Made by a program: the position numbers and the translations under genes
Shown: in pieces, positions 45,493-53,523 of the stretch
Layout: each line of letters opens with the position of its first letter
Numbering within the stretch: position 1 is the first letter of the stretch
Notes under the pieces: model-generated
Databases searched by the model: none
What the model was told of the DNA's origin: nothing
Seen by the model: only the letters and a program-made list of their open reading frames with translations
Assembly: GCA_963705325.1 (NCBI GenBank)
Contig: OY970069.1
Span: forward strand, 1,984,001 to 2,048,000
Direction of reading: 5' to 3'
DNA length: 64,000 nt
Source: DATARH01 sp963705325
GTDB lineage: Bacteria > Pseudomonadota > Alphaproteobacteria > ATCC43930 > CGMCC-115725

Positions 45493-45856
45493 GATCTTCC
45501 GCCGGCACCTGGGGTTCGGCAAAATCTATTTCAGATAGTAGTTTGCGCAGCTCATTAGCGGCCCCCGAGAAGTCGCCACTTATTCGCGGATCGGGTGCGC
45601 TCATCTGCTGGTCGAGCCAGTGGTCAATAGCCCTTAGATCCCAGCGTCTTTTACTGCCGAACTTGATCGGAGCTACCTTGACGCATCTCTCAAACAACTC
45701 ACCGCTGATACCACAATAAGCCGCTGCTTCATCTCGATAGAGCAGTCGAGGTGACAAGCCTGACGGGAGACGAGCGCGTCTTGGCCGAGTGCTGGTGAAT
45801 TGACCTTCGTGAAAACCAAGGTATGCGATTCCTTCGGGTGCCTGGCCTAGGGGCAT
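45476..45856 (-). CDS. Excisionase/MerR-like HTH protein upstream of the response regulator
   Basis: A 126-residue protein whose middle part (RLLYRDEAAAYCGISGELFE, KFGSKRRWDLRAIDHWLDQQ) looks like the winged HTH of helix-turn-helix domain 17/excisionase proteins. The ends are disordered and Pro/Asp-rich. It overlaps the response-regulator start by ~17 bp and starts 31 bp from an EcfG-like promoter. A regulatory role beside the response regulator is inferred; it need not be a phage excisionase. Confidence 0.65.
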   Translation of the reverse strand: MPLGQAPEGIAYLGFHEGQFTSTRPRRARLPSGLSPRLLYRDEAAAYCGISGELFERCVKVAPIKFGSKRRWDLRAIDHWLDQQMSAPDPRISGDFSGAANELRKLLSEIDFAEPQVPAEDHADGP

Positions 45857-45874
45857 CGGCTCTATTCCGTTTAT

Positions 45875-45919
45875 TGGCGCTCCTCTAACACGTTTTGTTG
45901 CAAAAAAGTTCCCGTGACA
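45875..45919. repeat. 45-bp promoter-containing repeat, copy 2
   Basis: Same orientation and ~84% identical to 39672-39716. In this copy the leftward promoter has a proper gene 31 bp downstream. Confidence 0.7.
45887..45912 (-). promoter_or_regulatory. EcfG-like promoter of the HTH/response-regulator operon
   Basis: Minus strand GGAAC-N17-TGTT, 31 bp before ATG 45856. Confidence 0.6.
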
Positions 45920-46010
45920 GGGCGTCTCTTACATGTGCGGTAGAGGGGCATCGGCCACTTAATCGAGCCCCCGAAAATGATCTCTGCTATTAAAAAAACG
46001 CAGCGGGGGT

Positions 46011-47918
46011 TTATAGGTTCGCCTCGTTAGGTACCACCACCAATGCGGCGCGGCCGGGGACGCGCCAAACACCGCCGCTGACCGGTGCCGGCGCCCCGCC
46101 GCCGCCGTATGCCAAATCCTCGCTTGACCATTTGAGGCGCCAGTCTCGCCCTGCCACCGGTGCGATGAGCGGCTCCGGCACCGTCTCGAACACTTCGTCG
46201 TCGCCGAGGTTGACGATCAGCAGTAGATCTTCGCCGGCTCTCCCGAAATACCGCAGCAAGAAGATTTCGTCACTCAACGTCGCGCCATCTAGCTGCCGAG
46301 GGCCTCCGGCGAAAATCTCTCGGCGCAGGGCGAGAAGATCGCGATGCAGGGTGAGCGCCTCAGGTTTTCTCGTACGCTCGCCGTGGTCGAGAACGCACCG
46401 TCGGAAAGTCTCGGGATCGCCCGGATCGGCCAGCCTGTCGGCCATGTCGGGCGACGCGATGCTCGGGAACTGGCTGAGAAATTCGGCTCGTCCTTTTTTC
46501 ACCGACCGGCCCAGTTCGCCTTGATGATCGGCGAAAAACAGGAATTGGTTCGATGCGGCGAATTCCTGCCCTTGAAACAGCATCGGGATCGCCGGCGCGA
46601 GTAGGAGATAGGCGGTCATCGCTCGCCATGCTCCGGGGCTTGCCTGTTGATGGCCGCGCAAGCCCGTGGCCGAGTTGGCGATCTGATCGTGGTTTTGCAG
46701 GTAGACGACAAAGCGCGACACGGGAATGTCGAAAGCTGGCGTTCCGCGGTTTTGCCTCTGCCAGGCATAGCGTTGTCCCTGATACAGAAACCCGTGCTTG
46801 GCGAGCGCGACAAGCTCACCGGCGTGCCCGCGATAGTCGCTGTAATAGGCCTCGCGGCGACCAGTCAGCGCCACGTGCGCGCTATGGTGAAAATCATCAT
46901 TCCAGATGGCGTCGAGCCCGTATCCGCCGTTGTCTAGCGGACGCACCAGACGCGCGAGTTGGGGCTCGTTTTCTGCGGTGACGAAAGTAGTGCGCCCTCT
47001 CGCCATCTCGCGTACACGGCGGCCTATCGCCGCCACAATATATTCGGATGAGCGATCGAATATCTGTTGCGTCGCATCGAGCCGCAGGCCATCGAAATGA
47101 TATTCGTCGATCCAATAACCGGCATTCGCAATAAAGAACTCACGCACGGGCCCGCTGTCGGGTCCATCGAAATTCAGCGCCTCGCCCCATTCGTTGGCAT
47201 ATCGCTCGGTAAAATACGCCGGCGCGAACGCCTTCAGGTAATTCCCGTCCGGCCCGATATGGTTGTAGACGACATCGAGAATGACCGCGATGCCGAGGCT
47301 GTGCGCGTGGTCGATAAAGCGGCGCAGATCGTCGGGATGGCCGTAAAGCCGGGTCGGCGCATAAAGGTCGACCCCATCGTACCCCCAGCCGAAGCGGCCG
47401 GGGAAGTCCGCGATCGGCATCATCTCGATGCAGGTGATCCCGGTTTCGGCCAGAACCGGCAGGTGCGCCGTCGCTGCCGCCCAGGTGCCTTCGGGCGTAA
47501 AAGTGCCGACGTGAAGTTCGTAGATGACAAGCACTTCTTGCGGCAGCCCCGTCCATAGACCATCGGTCCAGATAAAGCCGGCGGGATCGACGATTTCGGA
47601 GCTGCCATGCGGACCGTCCGGCTGATAGCGGGAAGCAGGGTCGGGCAGCGCCGTAGCGCTTCCGTCGATCCGAAACCGGTAGCCGGCCCCGGCGCCGATA
47701 TCGGCGATATATCCGGAAAAATAGCCGCCGGGCTCGGCGCTCAGCGCGGTCGAACCACCGCCGTCGATTTCGGCCACGATGCCGCGCGCAGCGGGGGCCC
47801 ATACTCTAAAATGAACGCCCCCACCCAGTTGCGGCTCGGCTCCGACCGGCAATCGCCGGGCCGGCGCCGGCCGAAAGCGCACCGGGTCGAAGGACGGGTC
47901 TGCGGCGCCGTTATCCAT
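46011..47918 (-). CDS. treZ: Malto-oligosyltrehalose trehalohydrolase
   Basis: A ~635-residue GH13 enzyme. It releases trehalose from maltooligosyl trehalose made by TreY. An N-terminal carbohydrate-binding-like domain (~30-110) precedes the barrel: VIYELHVGTFTPEGTW, WGYDGVDLYAPTRLYG, VILDVVYNHIGPDGNYL. The nucleophile Asp is in FDGLRLDATQ, the acid Glu in TFVTAENEPQLARL, and the transition-state Asp in LQNHDQIAN. The frame is open to TTG 47936; ATG 47918 is the likelier start. No treY or treX-like glgX is adjacent, but a GH133 debranching enzyme is divergent. Role: osmotic/desiccation protection. Confidence 0.9.
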   Translation of the reverse strand: MDNGAADPSFDPVRFRPAPARRLPVGAEPQLGGGVHFRVWAPAARGIVAEIDGGGSTALSAEPGGYFSGYIADIGAGAGYRFRIDGSATALPDPASRYQPDGPHGSSEIVDPAGFIWTDGLWTGLPQEVLVIYELHVGTFTPEGTWAAATAHLPVLAETGITCIEMMPIADFPGRFGWGYDGVDLYAPTRLYGHPDDLRRFIDHAHSLGIAVILDVVYNHIGPDGNYLKAFAPAYFTERYANEWGEALNFDGPDSGPVREFFIANAGYWIDEYHFDGLRLDATQQIFDRSSEYIVAAIGRRVREMARGRTTFVTAENEPQLARLVRPLDNGGYGLDAIWNDDFHHSAHVALTGRREAYYSDYRGHAGELVALAKHGFLYQGQRYAWQRQNRGTPAFDIPVSRFVVYLQNHDQIANSATGLRGHQQASPGAWRAMTAYLLLAPAIPMLFQGQEFAASNQFLFFADHQGELGRSVKKGRAEFLSQFPSIASPDMADRLADPGDPETFRRCVLDHGERTRKPEALTLHRDLLALRREIFAGGPRQLDGATLSDEIFLLRYFGRAGEDLLLIVNLGDDEVFETVPEPLIAPVAGRDWRLKWSSEDLAYGGGGAPAPVSGGVWRVPGRAALVVVPNEANL

Positions 47919-48066
47919 TGCCTGAGCGAGCTCCAATGCCGTCGGTCAACGCCGCAACAGTAACTTTTGATCCGGTCACGATGTCTCATCGGTGAGCGAA
48001 ACGCACCCTCGGGCGTTTGTTGGGGATTGATTTGAGCCCCGTCAATCGCCGAGATCGGAGAATTGA

Positions 48067-50052
48067 ATGGGTGACATTGTCCGCACGCTCGGCGATAGCG
48101 ATACGACCGGGCCGGCACCGCGCGAGTGGCTGGTGACAAACGGGCTGGGGGGTTACGCCTCGGCGACCGTCGCCGGTGAAATCACCCGCCGCTATCACGG
48201 CTTGCTCATCTCGGCTCTCGCGGCCCCGATCGGCCGTATGGTGATCCTCAGCGATCTCACCGTCGAGCTCGAGTCCTTGAATGGTCGCATCGCTGGCTTC
48301 ACACATGAGAGGTTCCGGAATTTCAAGCTGACTTCCGGGCTGCCGAGCTGGCGCTACGATATCGGCGGCGTGACGATCGAGAAGTCGGTGGTCATGCCGT
48401 CGCACCACAATATCGTCCACGTCACCTTTCGCCTTATCGACGGCGCCGACCGGGTACGGTTGCGGCTGCGTCCGCTCGTGCATTTCCGCCGCCTCGAGGA
48501 CCCCGTCGATACGCCGCTGCAGAATTCATACGCGATCACCGCGCGCGGCCCCCTCTATGAGATCACCGCGGACCCGGAGCTACCGCCATTGCGGCTTGTG
48601 ATCGACGGGTCGGAGAGCACCAGCTTCACCGCCGATGGCGGCTCGTCACGCGAATTCTTTTTCGAGAGCGAGGAGCAGCGGGGTTATGCGCCGCGCGGCC
48701 CGGCCTGGAGCCCGGGGTATTTTACTTGCGATTTGAGCCGCGATGCGCTGGTAACGCTTGTCGCGGCCACCGAGCCTTGGCACTCGGTCCTGTCGCTGAA
48801 GCCCAATCAGGCCAGGCTTTTCGAGATCGAGCGCCGGCAACGGCTGCTGGACCTGGCGCCCGCTGCCGCACGATCAGGTTTTGCGGGCGAGTTGGTCATG
48901 GCGGCGGATGCGTTTGTTATTACTCCGATCGGCCGGGTTTCCGATCTGACGCGCGCTCGCGCCGAAGGCGATGAGATGCGCACCGTGATCGCGGGGTACC
49001 ATTGGTTCACCGATTGGGGCCGCGACACGATGATCTCACTCGAAGGCCTCACGCTCGTGACCGGGCGCACGAGCGAAGCGCGCTCGATCCTGCGCGCCTT
49101 CGCGCATTATGTGCGCGACGGGTTGATACCCAACCTGTTTCCCGAAGGTGAGAACGAAGGCCTCTACCACACGGCGGACGCGACCCTCTGGTTCTTTCAT
49201 GCCCTCGGCCGTTACGCGGCCTATTCGGGCGATACCGCGACGCTGCGGCTGCTTTTGCCGGTGCTCAAGGACATCGTCCGGCATCACGTCAGGGGCACGC
49301 GTTTTGGCATTCGAGTCGATCCCGAGGACGGACTTTTGATACAGGGCGCCGACGGTTACCAGCTCACCTGGATGGACGCTAAAGTGGGCGATTGGGTGGT
49401 GACGCCCCGGCGCGGTAAAGCAGTCGAGATCAACGCTTTATGGTACAACGCGTTGCGCTTGCTCGCCTGTTGGCTCAACGACGCCGGCGATCCCGAGGCC
49501 AACGATATCGCCAGTCGCGCGGAGAAGGCGCGGGCGTCGTTCAACCGTCGCTTCTGGCATGCGCAAAAGGGTTACCTTTACGACGTCGTCGACGGAGAAT
49601 CCGGGGACGATACTTCATTTCGGCCGAATCAGATTTTCGCGATATCGCTCGAAAACCCCGTGCTCGATTCAACGCATTGGGTTCCGGTTCTGGAAGCCGT
49701 GCGAGACCGGTTGTTGACGCCGCTCGGACTGCGATCGCTGGCTCCGGGCGAGCCCGATTACAAGCCGCGCTATGACGGCGACCTGCGGGCCCGCGATGCC
49801 GCCTACCACCAAGGAACCGTATGGGCATGGCTGATGGGGCCGTTCATCGATGCTTGGTTGCGTGTTCATCCTGGTGACGTTGACACCGCGCGGTACTTTC
49901 TTGGTGCATTCGAGGAACATCTGGGCGAGGGCGGTGTCGGCTCGATTAGCGAGGTGTTCGACGCCGAGCCGCCGTTCACGCCGCGCGGTTGCATCGCCCA
50001 AGCCTGGAGCGTTGCGGAAGTCTTGCGCGGCCTGATTAAGGCCGCTCCCTAA
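48067..50052 (+). CDS. GH133 amylo-alpha-1,6-glucosidase (glycogen debranching type)
   Basis: A 661-residue protein. The N-terminal domain begins REWLVTNGLGGYASATVAGE and ITRRYHGLLISAL, hallmarks of the glycogen-debranching N-terminal domain. The C-terminal (alpha/alpha)6 barrel has AGYHWFTDWGRDTMISLEGL, DATLWFFHALGRYAAYSGDT, TWMDAKVGDWVVTPR and YHQGTVWAWLMGPFIDAW. It removes alpha-1,6 branches and would feed linear glucans to trehalose synthesis by TreZ, which is divergent with a 148-bp shared control region. The start ATG 48067 has GGAG just upstream. Confidence 0.9.
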   Translation: MGDIVRTLGDSDTTGPAPREWLVTNGLGGYASATVAGEITRRYHGLLISALAAPIGRMVILSDLTVELESLNGRIAGFTHERFRNFKLTSGLPSWRYDIGGVTIEKSVVMPSHHNIVHVTFRLIDGADRVRLRLRPLVHFRRLEDPVDTPLQNSYAITARGPLYEITADPELPPLRLVIDGSESTSFTADGGSSREFFFESEEQRGYAPRGPAWSPGYFTCDLSRDALVTLVAATEPWHSVLSLKPNQARLFEIERRQRLLDLAPAAARSGFAGELVMAADAFVITPIGRVSDLTRARAEGDEMRTVIAGYHWFTDWGRDTMISLEGLTLVTGRTSEARSILRAFAHYVRDGLIPNLFPEGENEGLYHTADATLWFFHALGRYAAYSGDTATLRLLLPVLKDIVRHHVRGTRFGIRVDPEDGLLIQGADGYQLTWMDAKVGDWVVTPRRGKAVEINALWYNALRLLACWLNDAGDPEANDIASRAEKARASFNRRFWHAQKGYLYDVVDGESGDDTSFRPNQIFAISLENPVLDSTHWVPVLEAVRDRLLTPLGLRSLAPGEPDYKPRYDGDLRARDAAYHQGTVWAWLMGPFIDAWLRVHPGDVDTARYFLGAFEEHLGEGGVGSISEVFDAEPPFTPRGCIAQAWSVAEVLRGLIKAAP

Positions 50053-50130
50053 CATTCGGACCCGTCATTACCGGTGGGAATCGACGTTGCCGTGATAAGT
50101 CTGTCATCTCGGATTGGCCGAGCGCGTCAA

Positions 50131-50160
50131 GAATAGAGCGGCCCGAAGGCCGCTCTATTC
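50131..50160. terminator. Bidirectional hairpin terminator
   Basis: GAATAGAGCGGCC, a CGAA loop, then the exact complement: 13 perfect pairs, between the convergent GH133 and PRC-barrel genes. Confidence 0.75.
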
Positions 50161-50181
50161 CACAATTTGCAGGCCCTGGCT

Positions 50182-50538
50182 TTACCAGTACGGCATCGCT
50201 CGGTAGTGGCGATGGATATTGTCCTCCCATTGACGGTCGACGAGACCGGTCTGGAGGAAATCCTCCGTGGCGACCGGCGCGCTTCGGAGCTGGTCGTCAC
50301 TGACCTTGAGCTCATAGCCATCGAGTTGCTCGTTGTAGCGGAGCGCGCTCCACGGCAAAGCCCGGTATTCGGAGCCCATCCCGAGGAAACCGCCAAAGCT
50401 CATCGCCGCGTAAGCGATCCGCCCGGTGCGCTTGTCAAGCATGACGTGCTCGATCGTGCCGACCTTTTCGCCATCACTGCGGCGGACGGCGGTACCCTCC
50501 ACCTTGTCGCTCGAAATCAGACGTGCGGTTTCTCGCAC
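50182..50538 (-). CDS. PRC-barrel domain protein (start region frameshifted)
   Basis: The frame encodes VRETARLISSDKVEGTAVRR, TIEHVMLDKRTGRIAYAAMS and GGFLGMGSEYRALPWSALRY, the PRC-barrel fold used in stress-linked small proteins. The annotated frame can only start at GTG 50538. A strong AGGAGG site instead points to ATG 50555 in another frame, encoding MTRT before a stop at the 13th codon. Adding one base there would give MTRTASVRETARLISSD, the usual start. So one base is probably missing near 50545. An EcfG-like promoter lies 31 bp before ATG 50555. Confidence 0.75.
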   Translation of the reverse strand: MRETARLISSDKVEGTAVRRSDGEKVGTIEHVMLDKRTGRIAYAAMSFGGFLGMGSEYRALPWSALRYNEQLDGYELKVSDDQLRSAPVATEDFLQTGLVDRQWEDNIHRHYRAMPYW

Positions 50539-50585
50539 CGATGCGTCCTGGTCATTATCTACCTCCTAATTGAGTGTACCGAGCT

Positions 50586-50610
50586 AACCAGGTGCAGCGG
50601 GTGGGGTTCC
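50586..50610 (-). promoter_or_regulatory. EcfG-like promoter of the PRC-barrel gene
   Basis: Minus strand GGAAC-N16-GGTT, 31 bp before ATG 50555. Confidence 0.6.
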
Positions 50611-50819
50611 TCCACATCGCCCCGTCGACAAAAGAAAACGACGGTCCGTACGCTATCGGACAGAATAATAACGAATGATCCTTAGCCACCTTGTGGTTCG
50701 TGACCAATAGTGGGCCTGCGCGCGGGGCGGACGGTTGCATCCTGCCACCGTTGCGGGCTCGCAATGCTTACTGACGCCCCAATACAGATCTTCGGAACAG
50801 TTATTCACGGTACGGGTAC

Positions 50820-50898
50820 GGTGAGCGGGATCGGCCTCGGCGGCATCCTGCTGATCGTGCTCGTCGTCTACCTGCTATTTGGCTACGGCGGGGTCTGA
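50820..50898 (+). CDS. Possible 25-residue membrane peptide
   Basis: GTG 50820 would encode VSGIGLGGILLIVLVVYLLF ending GYGGV, one hydrophobic helix, similar in style to DUF3309-type peptides. The ribosome site is poor; the frame is also open from ATG 50764 (44 residues). Kept at low confidence because two other tiny membrane genes occur in this region. Confidence 0.35.
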
Positions 50899-51000
50899 CA
50901 ATCTTCCCTAACTCGTAGTTTGAAAAATTCGAACCATAAGCAACCATGAATGACCTGCGGTGTTTGCTTTGGTCGTTGAACAAAACTTCGGGAGGAAACC

Positions 51001-51237
51001 GTGAAAAAGGTCATCACTGCATCTGTTTAAGCGCTCGGAACTATTGCGCCAGCGATCACTCATGCGCTGGTCATCGGCGTGGGCGGATTTGCCGGGATGG
51101 GCGAAAAAGCCGTGGTGGTCGGCTTTAGCGCCGTCCGCCCAATTGAAAAAAATTCACCTTTCCCGGGCGCGGTTTCCGATGTGAAAGATCCGCGCGCGGG
51201 ATGCCGCCGCACCGATGGAGCGGTGCGGGCGTCGTAG
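51001..51237 (+). pseudogene. Decayed secreted PRC-barrel gene
   Basis: A GTG at 51001 follows GGGAGGAAACC and begins a signal-peptide-like VKKVITASV, then an in-frame TAA, then ALGTIAPAIT. The next part, HALVIGVGGFAGMGEKAVVV and GFSAVRPIEK, matches the PRC-barrel segment of exported family members, but the middle of the domain is missing. A stop plus a deletion show true decay rather than a sequencing slip. Confidence 0.65.
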
Positions 51238-51270
51238 TTCTTTTTTGTGCTCCATGGAGGTGGAGGACCA

Positions 51271-52032
51271 ATGACGCTACCAAACCCCATGATCAAGAAC
51301 AGGCTGCTAGCGAGCCTGCCCGCGGAAGATCTTGCTCAGCTCGCCGAGGATTTTCAGCTCGTCGATTTGCCGAAGAAGCGGGTGATCTACGAGGTGGGGG
51401 CACCGCTCGATCATGTCTATTTTATTGAGAAGGGTGTCGCCTCGGTACTAACCATCATGGAGGACGGCGCCACCAGTGAGGTCGGCATGGTCGGCCGCGA
51501 GGGTTTGATCGGCGTCTCGGCGCTATTGGGCGGCCGAGCGTCGGCTCAACACGTCGTAATGCAGCTCCCCGGAGCCGCACACCACATTTCGGCCTGGCGC
51601 TGCAAGGCCGTGTTCGAGCAAAACGCGGCGGTGCGTGCGACATTGCTGCGTTTTATCGAGGATCTTTTGAATCTCAGCTCCCAAACCGCGGCGTGCAATC
51701 GCTTGCATTCGGTCGAGCAGCGCACAGCACGCTGGCTACTTATGGCAAGCGATCGATTGGATTCCAAAGCCCTGCCGCTGACCCAGGAGTTCCTTGCGGC
51801 GATGCTGGGCGTGCGTCGTTCCGGCGTAAGCGAGGCGGCTGGGGAGTTGCAGCGTTCTGGTTTGCTCCGCTATCGGCGCGGCGAGATCACGATCATCGAC
51901 CGTGAGGGCCTCGAGAAAACCGCGTGCGAGTGCTACCACCTCGACCATCGACGGATGGGCTACCGGCCGTCGCCTGAGCTATCGAGCGATTTGGTAATAA
52001 ATTGTAACAACGTTCGGTACTGGACAGATTAG
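51271..52032 (+). CDS. Crp/Fnr-family transcriptional regulator
   Basis: A 253-residue regulator. The cyclic-nucleotide-binding-like beta roll begins LLASLPAEDLAQLAEDFQLV and VIYEVGAPLDHVYFIEKGVA. The C-terminal helix-turn-helix is LTQEFLAAMLGVRRSGVSEA. No Fnr-type cysteine cluster is present, so it is not a classical oxygen sensor. The start ATG 51271 has GGAGGTGGAGG upstream; the frame is open to 51247. It may join stress control here and could respond to the cAMP made by the cyclases at 1-3871; that is speculation. Confidence 0.85.
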   Translation: MTLPNPMIKNRLLASLPAEDLAQLAEDFQLVDLPKKRVIYEVGAPLDHVYFIEKGVASVLTIMEDGATSEVGMVGREGLIGVSALLGGRASAQHVVMQLPGAAHHISAWRCKAVFEQNAAVRATLLRFIEDLLNLSSQTAACNRLHSVEQRTARWLLMASDRLDSKALPLTQEFLAAMLGVRRSGVSEAAGELQRSGLLRYRRGEITIIDREGLEKTACECYHLDHRRMGYRPSPELSSDLVINCNNVRYWTD

Positions 52033-52084
52033 GTACCCCGGCGAGGGCCAAAGATGGTCACCGTGGCAACTGGGAGACGAAGCG

Positions 52085-52363
52085 ATGCTGTTGGTGGAAA
52101 TAGAAAAACCGGAGAACGAGACCTTAGCGGCTTGGTTTTCGCAGCTACGAATCTGGCTCGACATCAACCGCTGCGAGCCGCTGATTTTTACTCAGGCGGG
52201 CCGCCGCCTCGATCGGCTCATCTACCGGATCTCATTCGAGGACATCGTGCAAGCGCAGCAATTCATGATGGCGTTTGCCCGCTATGCACCAACCGTGCGC
52301 CGCACGACTTCCTCCGAGCGAGAGCAGCTCCGGGCGAAATCCGAGATCAAGATCGCCTCGTAG
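52085..52363 (+). CDS. Small hypothetical protein
   Basis: A 92-residue protein: MLLVEIEKPENETLAAWFSQ, then LDRLIYRISFEDIVQAQQFM. A GGGAGACG ribosome site lies upstream. It follows the Crp/Fnr gene by 52 bp on the same strand, so it may be co-transcribed. No family recognised; soluble, mixed charge. Confidence 0.55.
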   Translation: MLLVEIEKPENETLAAWFSQLRIWLDINRCEPLIFTQAGRRLDRLIYRISFEDIVQAQQFMMAFARYAPTVRRTTSSEREQLRAKSEIKIAS

Positions 52364-52603
52364 ACGGCATCGCCCGCCCGCCAAGGCGCGCTGCGCTGGC
52401 TATCGTCCAGCCGGCGAGCGAGCAGCTTCGGCGTGTTGAGCGATGGCCAAGCAAGGCAAAGAGGCCCGGCTCGGGAAAAGAGAAACGTCGCAAGGTCGGT
52501 GTCTGCAGCCGTGATAGGAAATCGAGTAGGACCAATAACTAACCGGATGAGAACAAGGCGACAGCAAATTGCCGATCCACCACCCGCTGAAGACGTCTAT
52601 CCT

Positions 52604-53214
52604 CTAATTATCGCGCCAACTATTAACGCCAGTGACGCGTTTTAGATGGTCTCGACCGCAACGATCGCCTATTCCCAGACTACGGCGCCATCGCAGCCGC
52701 GGCACCGCGCGGCGACCTCGGCTGCCATTACCACTCAGGCTAGTGATTTGCGAGCAAGCAAGCTCATCGGCGGCACCGTGTATGACGTGCAAAATTGCAA
52801 TATTGGTGATGTTAAAGACGTAGTCCTCGATCGCCAAGGTAATGTCGTCGGAGCCGTCATCAATGTTGGCGCGTTCCTTGGCATGATTGGCAAGTATGTC
52901 GAGGTGAGGGTTAGCGATCTCAAGATGGACAACGGCCGACTGACCTAAAATCGCACCAAAGAACAATTGCAGGCGGCTGCTGCCTACAAGCTCGACAGCA
53001 CCGATCCTGCCACCCTTGCGCGATGAGGCATGGCTAACGGGACGGCCGCGGCCCGCCCCACTTTTCTTGCCGCCCCCTGTTTCTTTGTTCACCGTGGCCC
53101 AGGCGCGCCGCTCGGCCTCGTTCTCCGACACCCCGCGGGATTCATAACCCTCGGCAATGTGATCGGCCATTCGTTCTTGCTTGTTGGTAATTTCGACTTG
53201 TCGCCGCGTGGCAT
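52604..53214 (-). pseudogene. Plasmid-stabilization-like small protein, frameshifted
   Basis: From ATG 53214 (GGGAGG upstream) the first frame gives MPRGDKSK. One base later the frame becomes TNKQERMADHIAEGYESRGV and SENEAERRAWATVNKETGGG, then KKSGAGRGRP, the conserved pattern of short proteins often annotated as plasmid stabilization protein. One missing base near TCGAAATTACC would restore it. Recognisable sequence ends near 53009; the rest of the open frame to 52604 is antisense to the PRC-barrel pseudogene. An EcfG-like promoter lies 37 bp upstream. Confidence 0.65.
52646..53026 (+). pseudogene. PRC-barrel gene with premature stop
   Basis: The frame encodes ASDLRASKLIGGTVYDVQNC and GDVKDVVLDRQGNVVGAVIN, then VGAFLGMIGKYVEVRVSDLK, a PRC-barrel. 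A TAA at 52946-52948 interrupts it. The same frame continues NRTKEQLQAAAAYKLDSTDP to a TGA at 53026, the normal tail of exported PRC-barrel proteins. The signal-peptide region is also degenerate. Likely a dead paralogue of the 51001 gene. Confidence 0.65.
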
Positions 53215-53250
53215 AGTGTACCTCCCTGGGTGTCAGGAAACTTATCGCTA

Positions 53251-53275
53251 AACCACCGCGCGGTGCCGTAGTTCC
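53251..53275 (-). promoter_or_regulatory. EcfG-like promoter of the plasmid-stabilization-like gene
   Basis: Minus strand GGAAC-N16-GGTT, 37 bp before ATG 53214. Confidence 0.6.
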
Positions 53276-53523
53276 CCTTCAACGAGCCGAAGATTGGGTG
53301 GCCTCCGCCGGATTTTGATCGTTCAACACGCCGGCATCAGCCGGTACTTCACGCGGGCATTGAGCCCGCGCGCCGCGGCGGCGGTGCGGCCATCGGCGGG
53401 CGCACTGCCGGCGACACGGGTATTGGGCCCAGCCTTTGACGGAGCGCGTGCCGCAGCTTCTGTCACAGCGAGCCGACGCCGCGGCGGCAAGCTGGGTTCC
53501 ACTGTATGCCGGCCGGTGGAAGA
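53276..53523. other. Intergenic stretch without a supported gene
   Basis: A 77-codon plus-strand frame at 53294 has no ribosome site or motif and is not called. Confidence 0.4.

Noticed and set aside
47919..48066. EcfG promoter between treZ and the GH133 gene
   Set aside because: I looked for GGAAC on both strands and found none, although the gene functions would fit.
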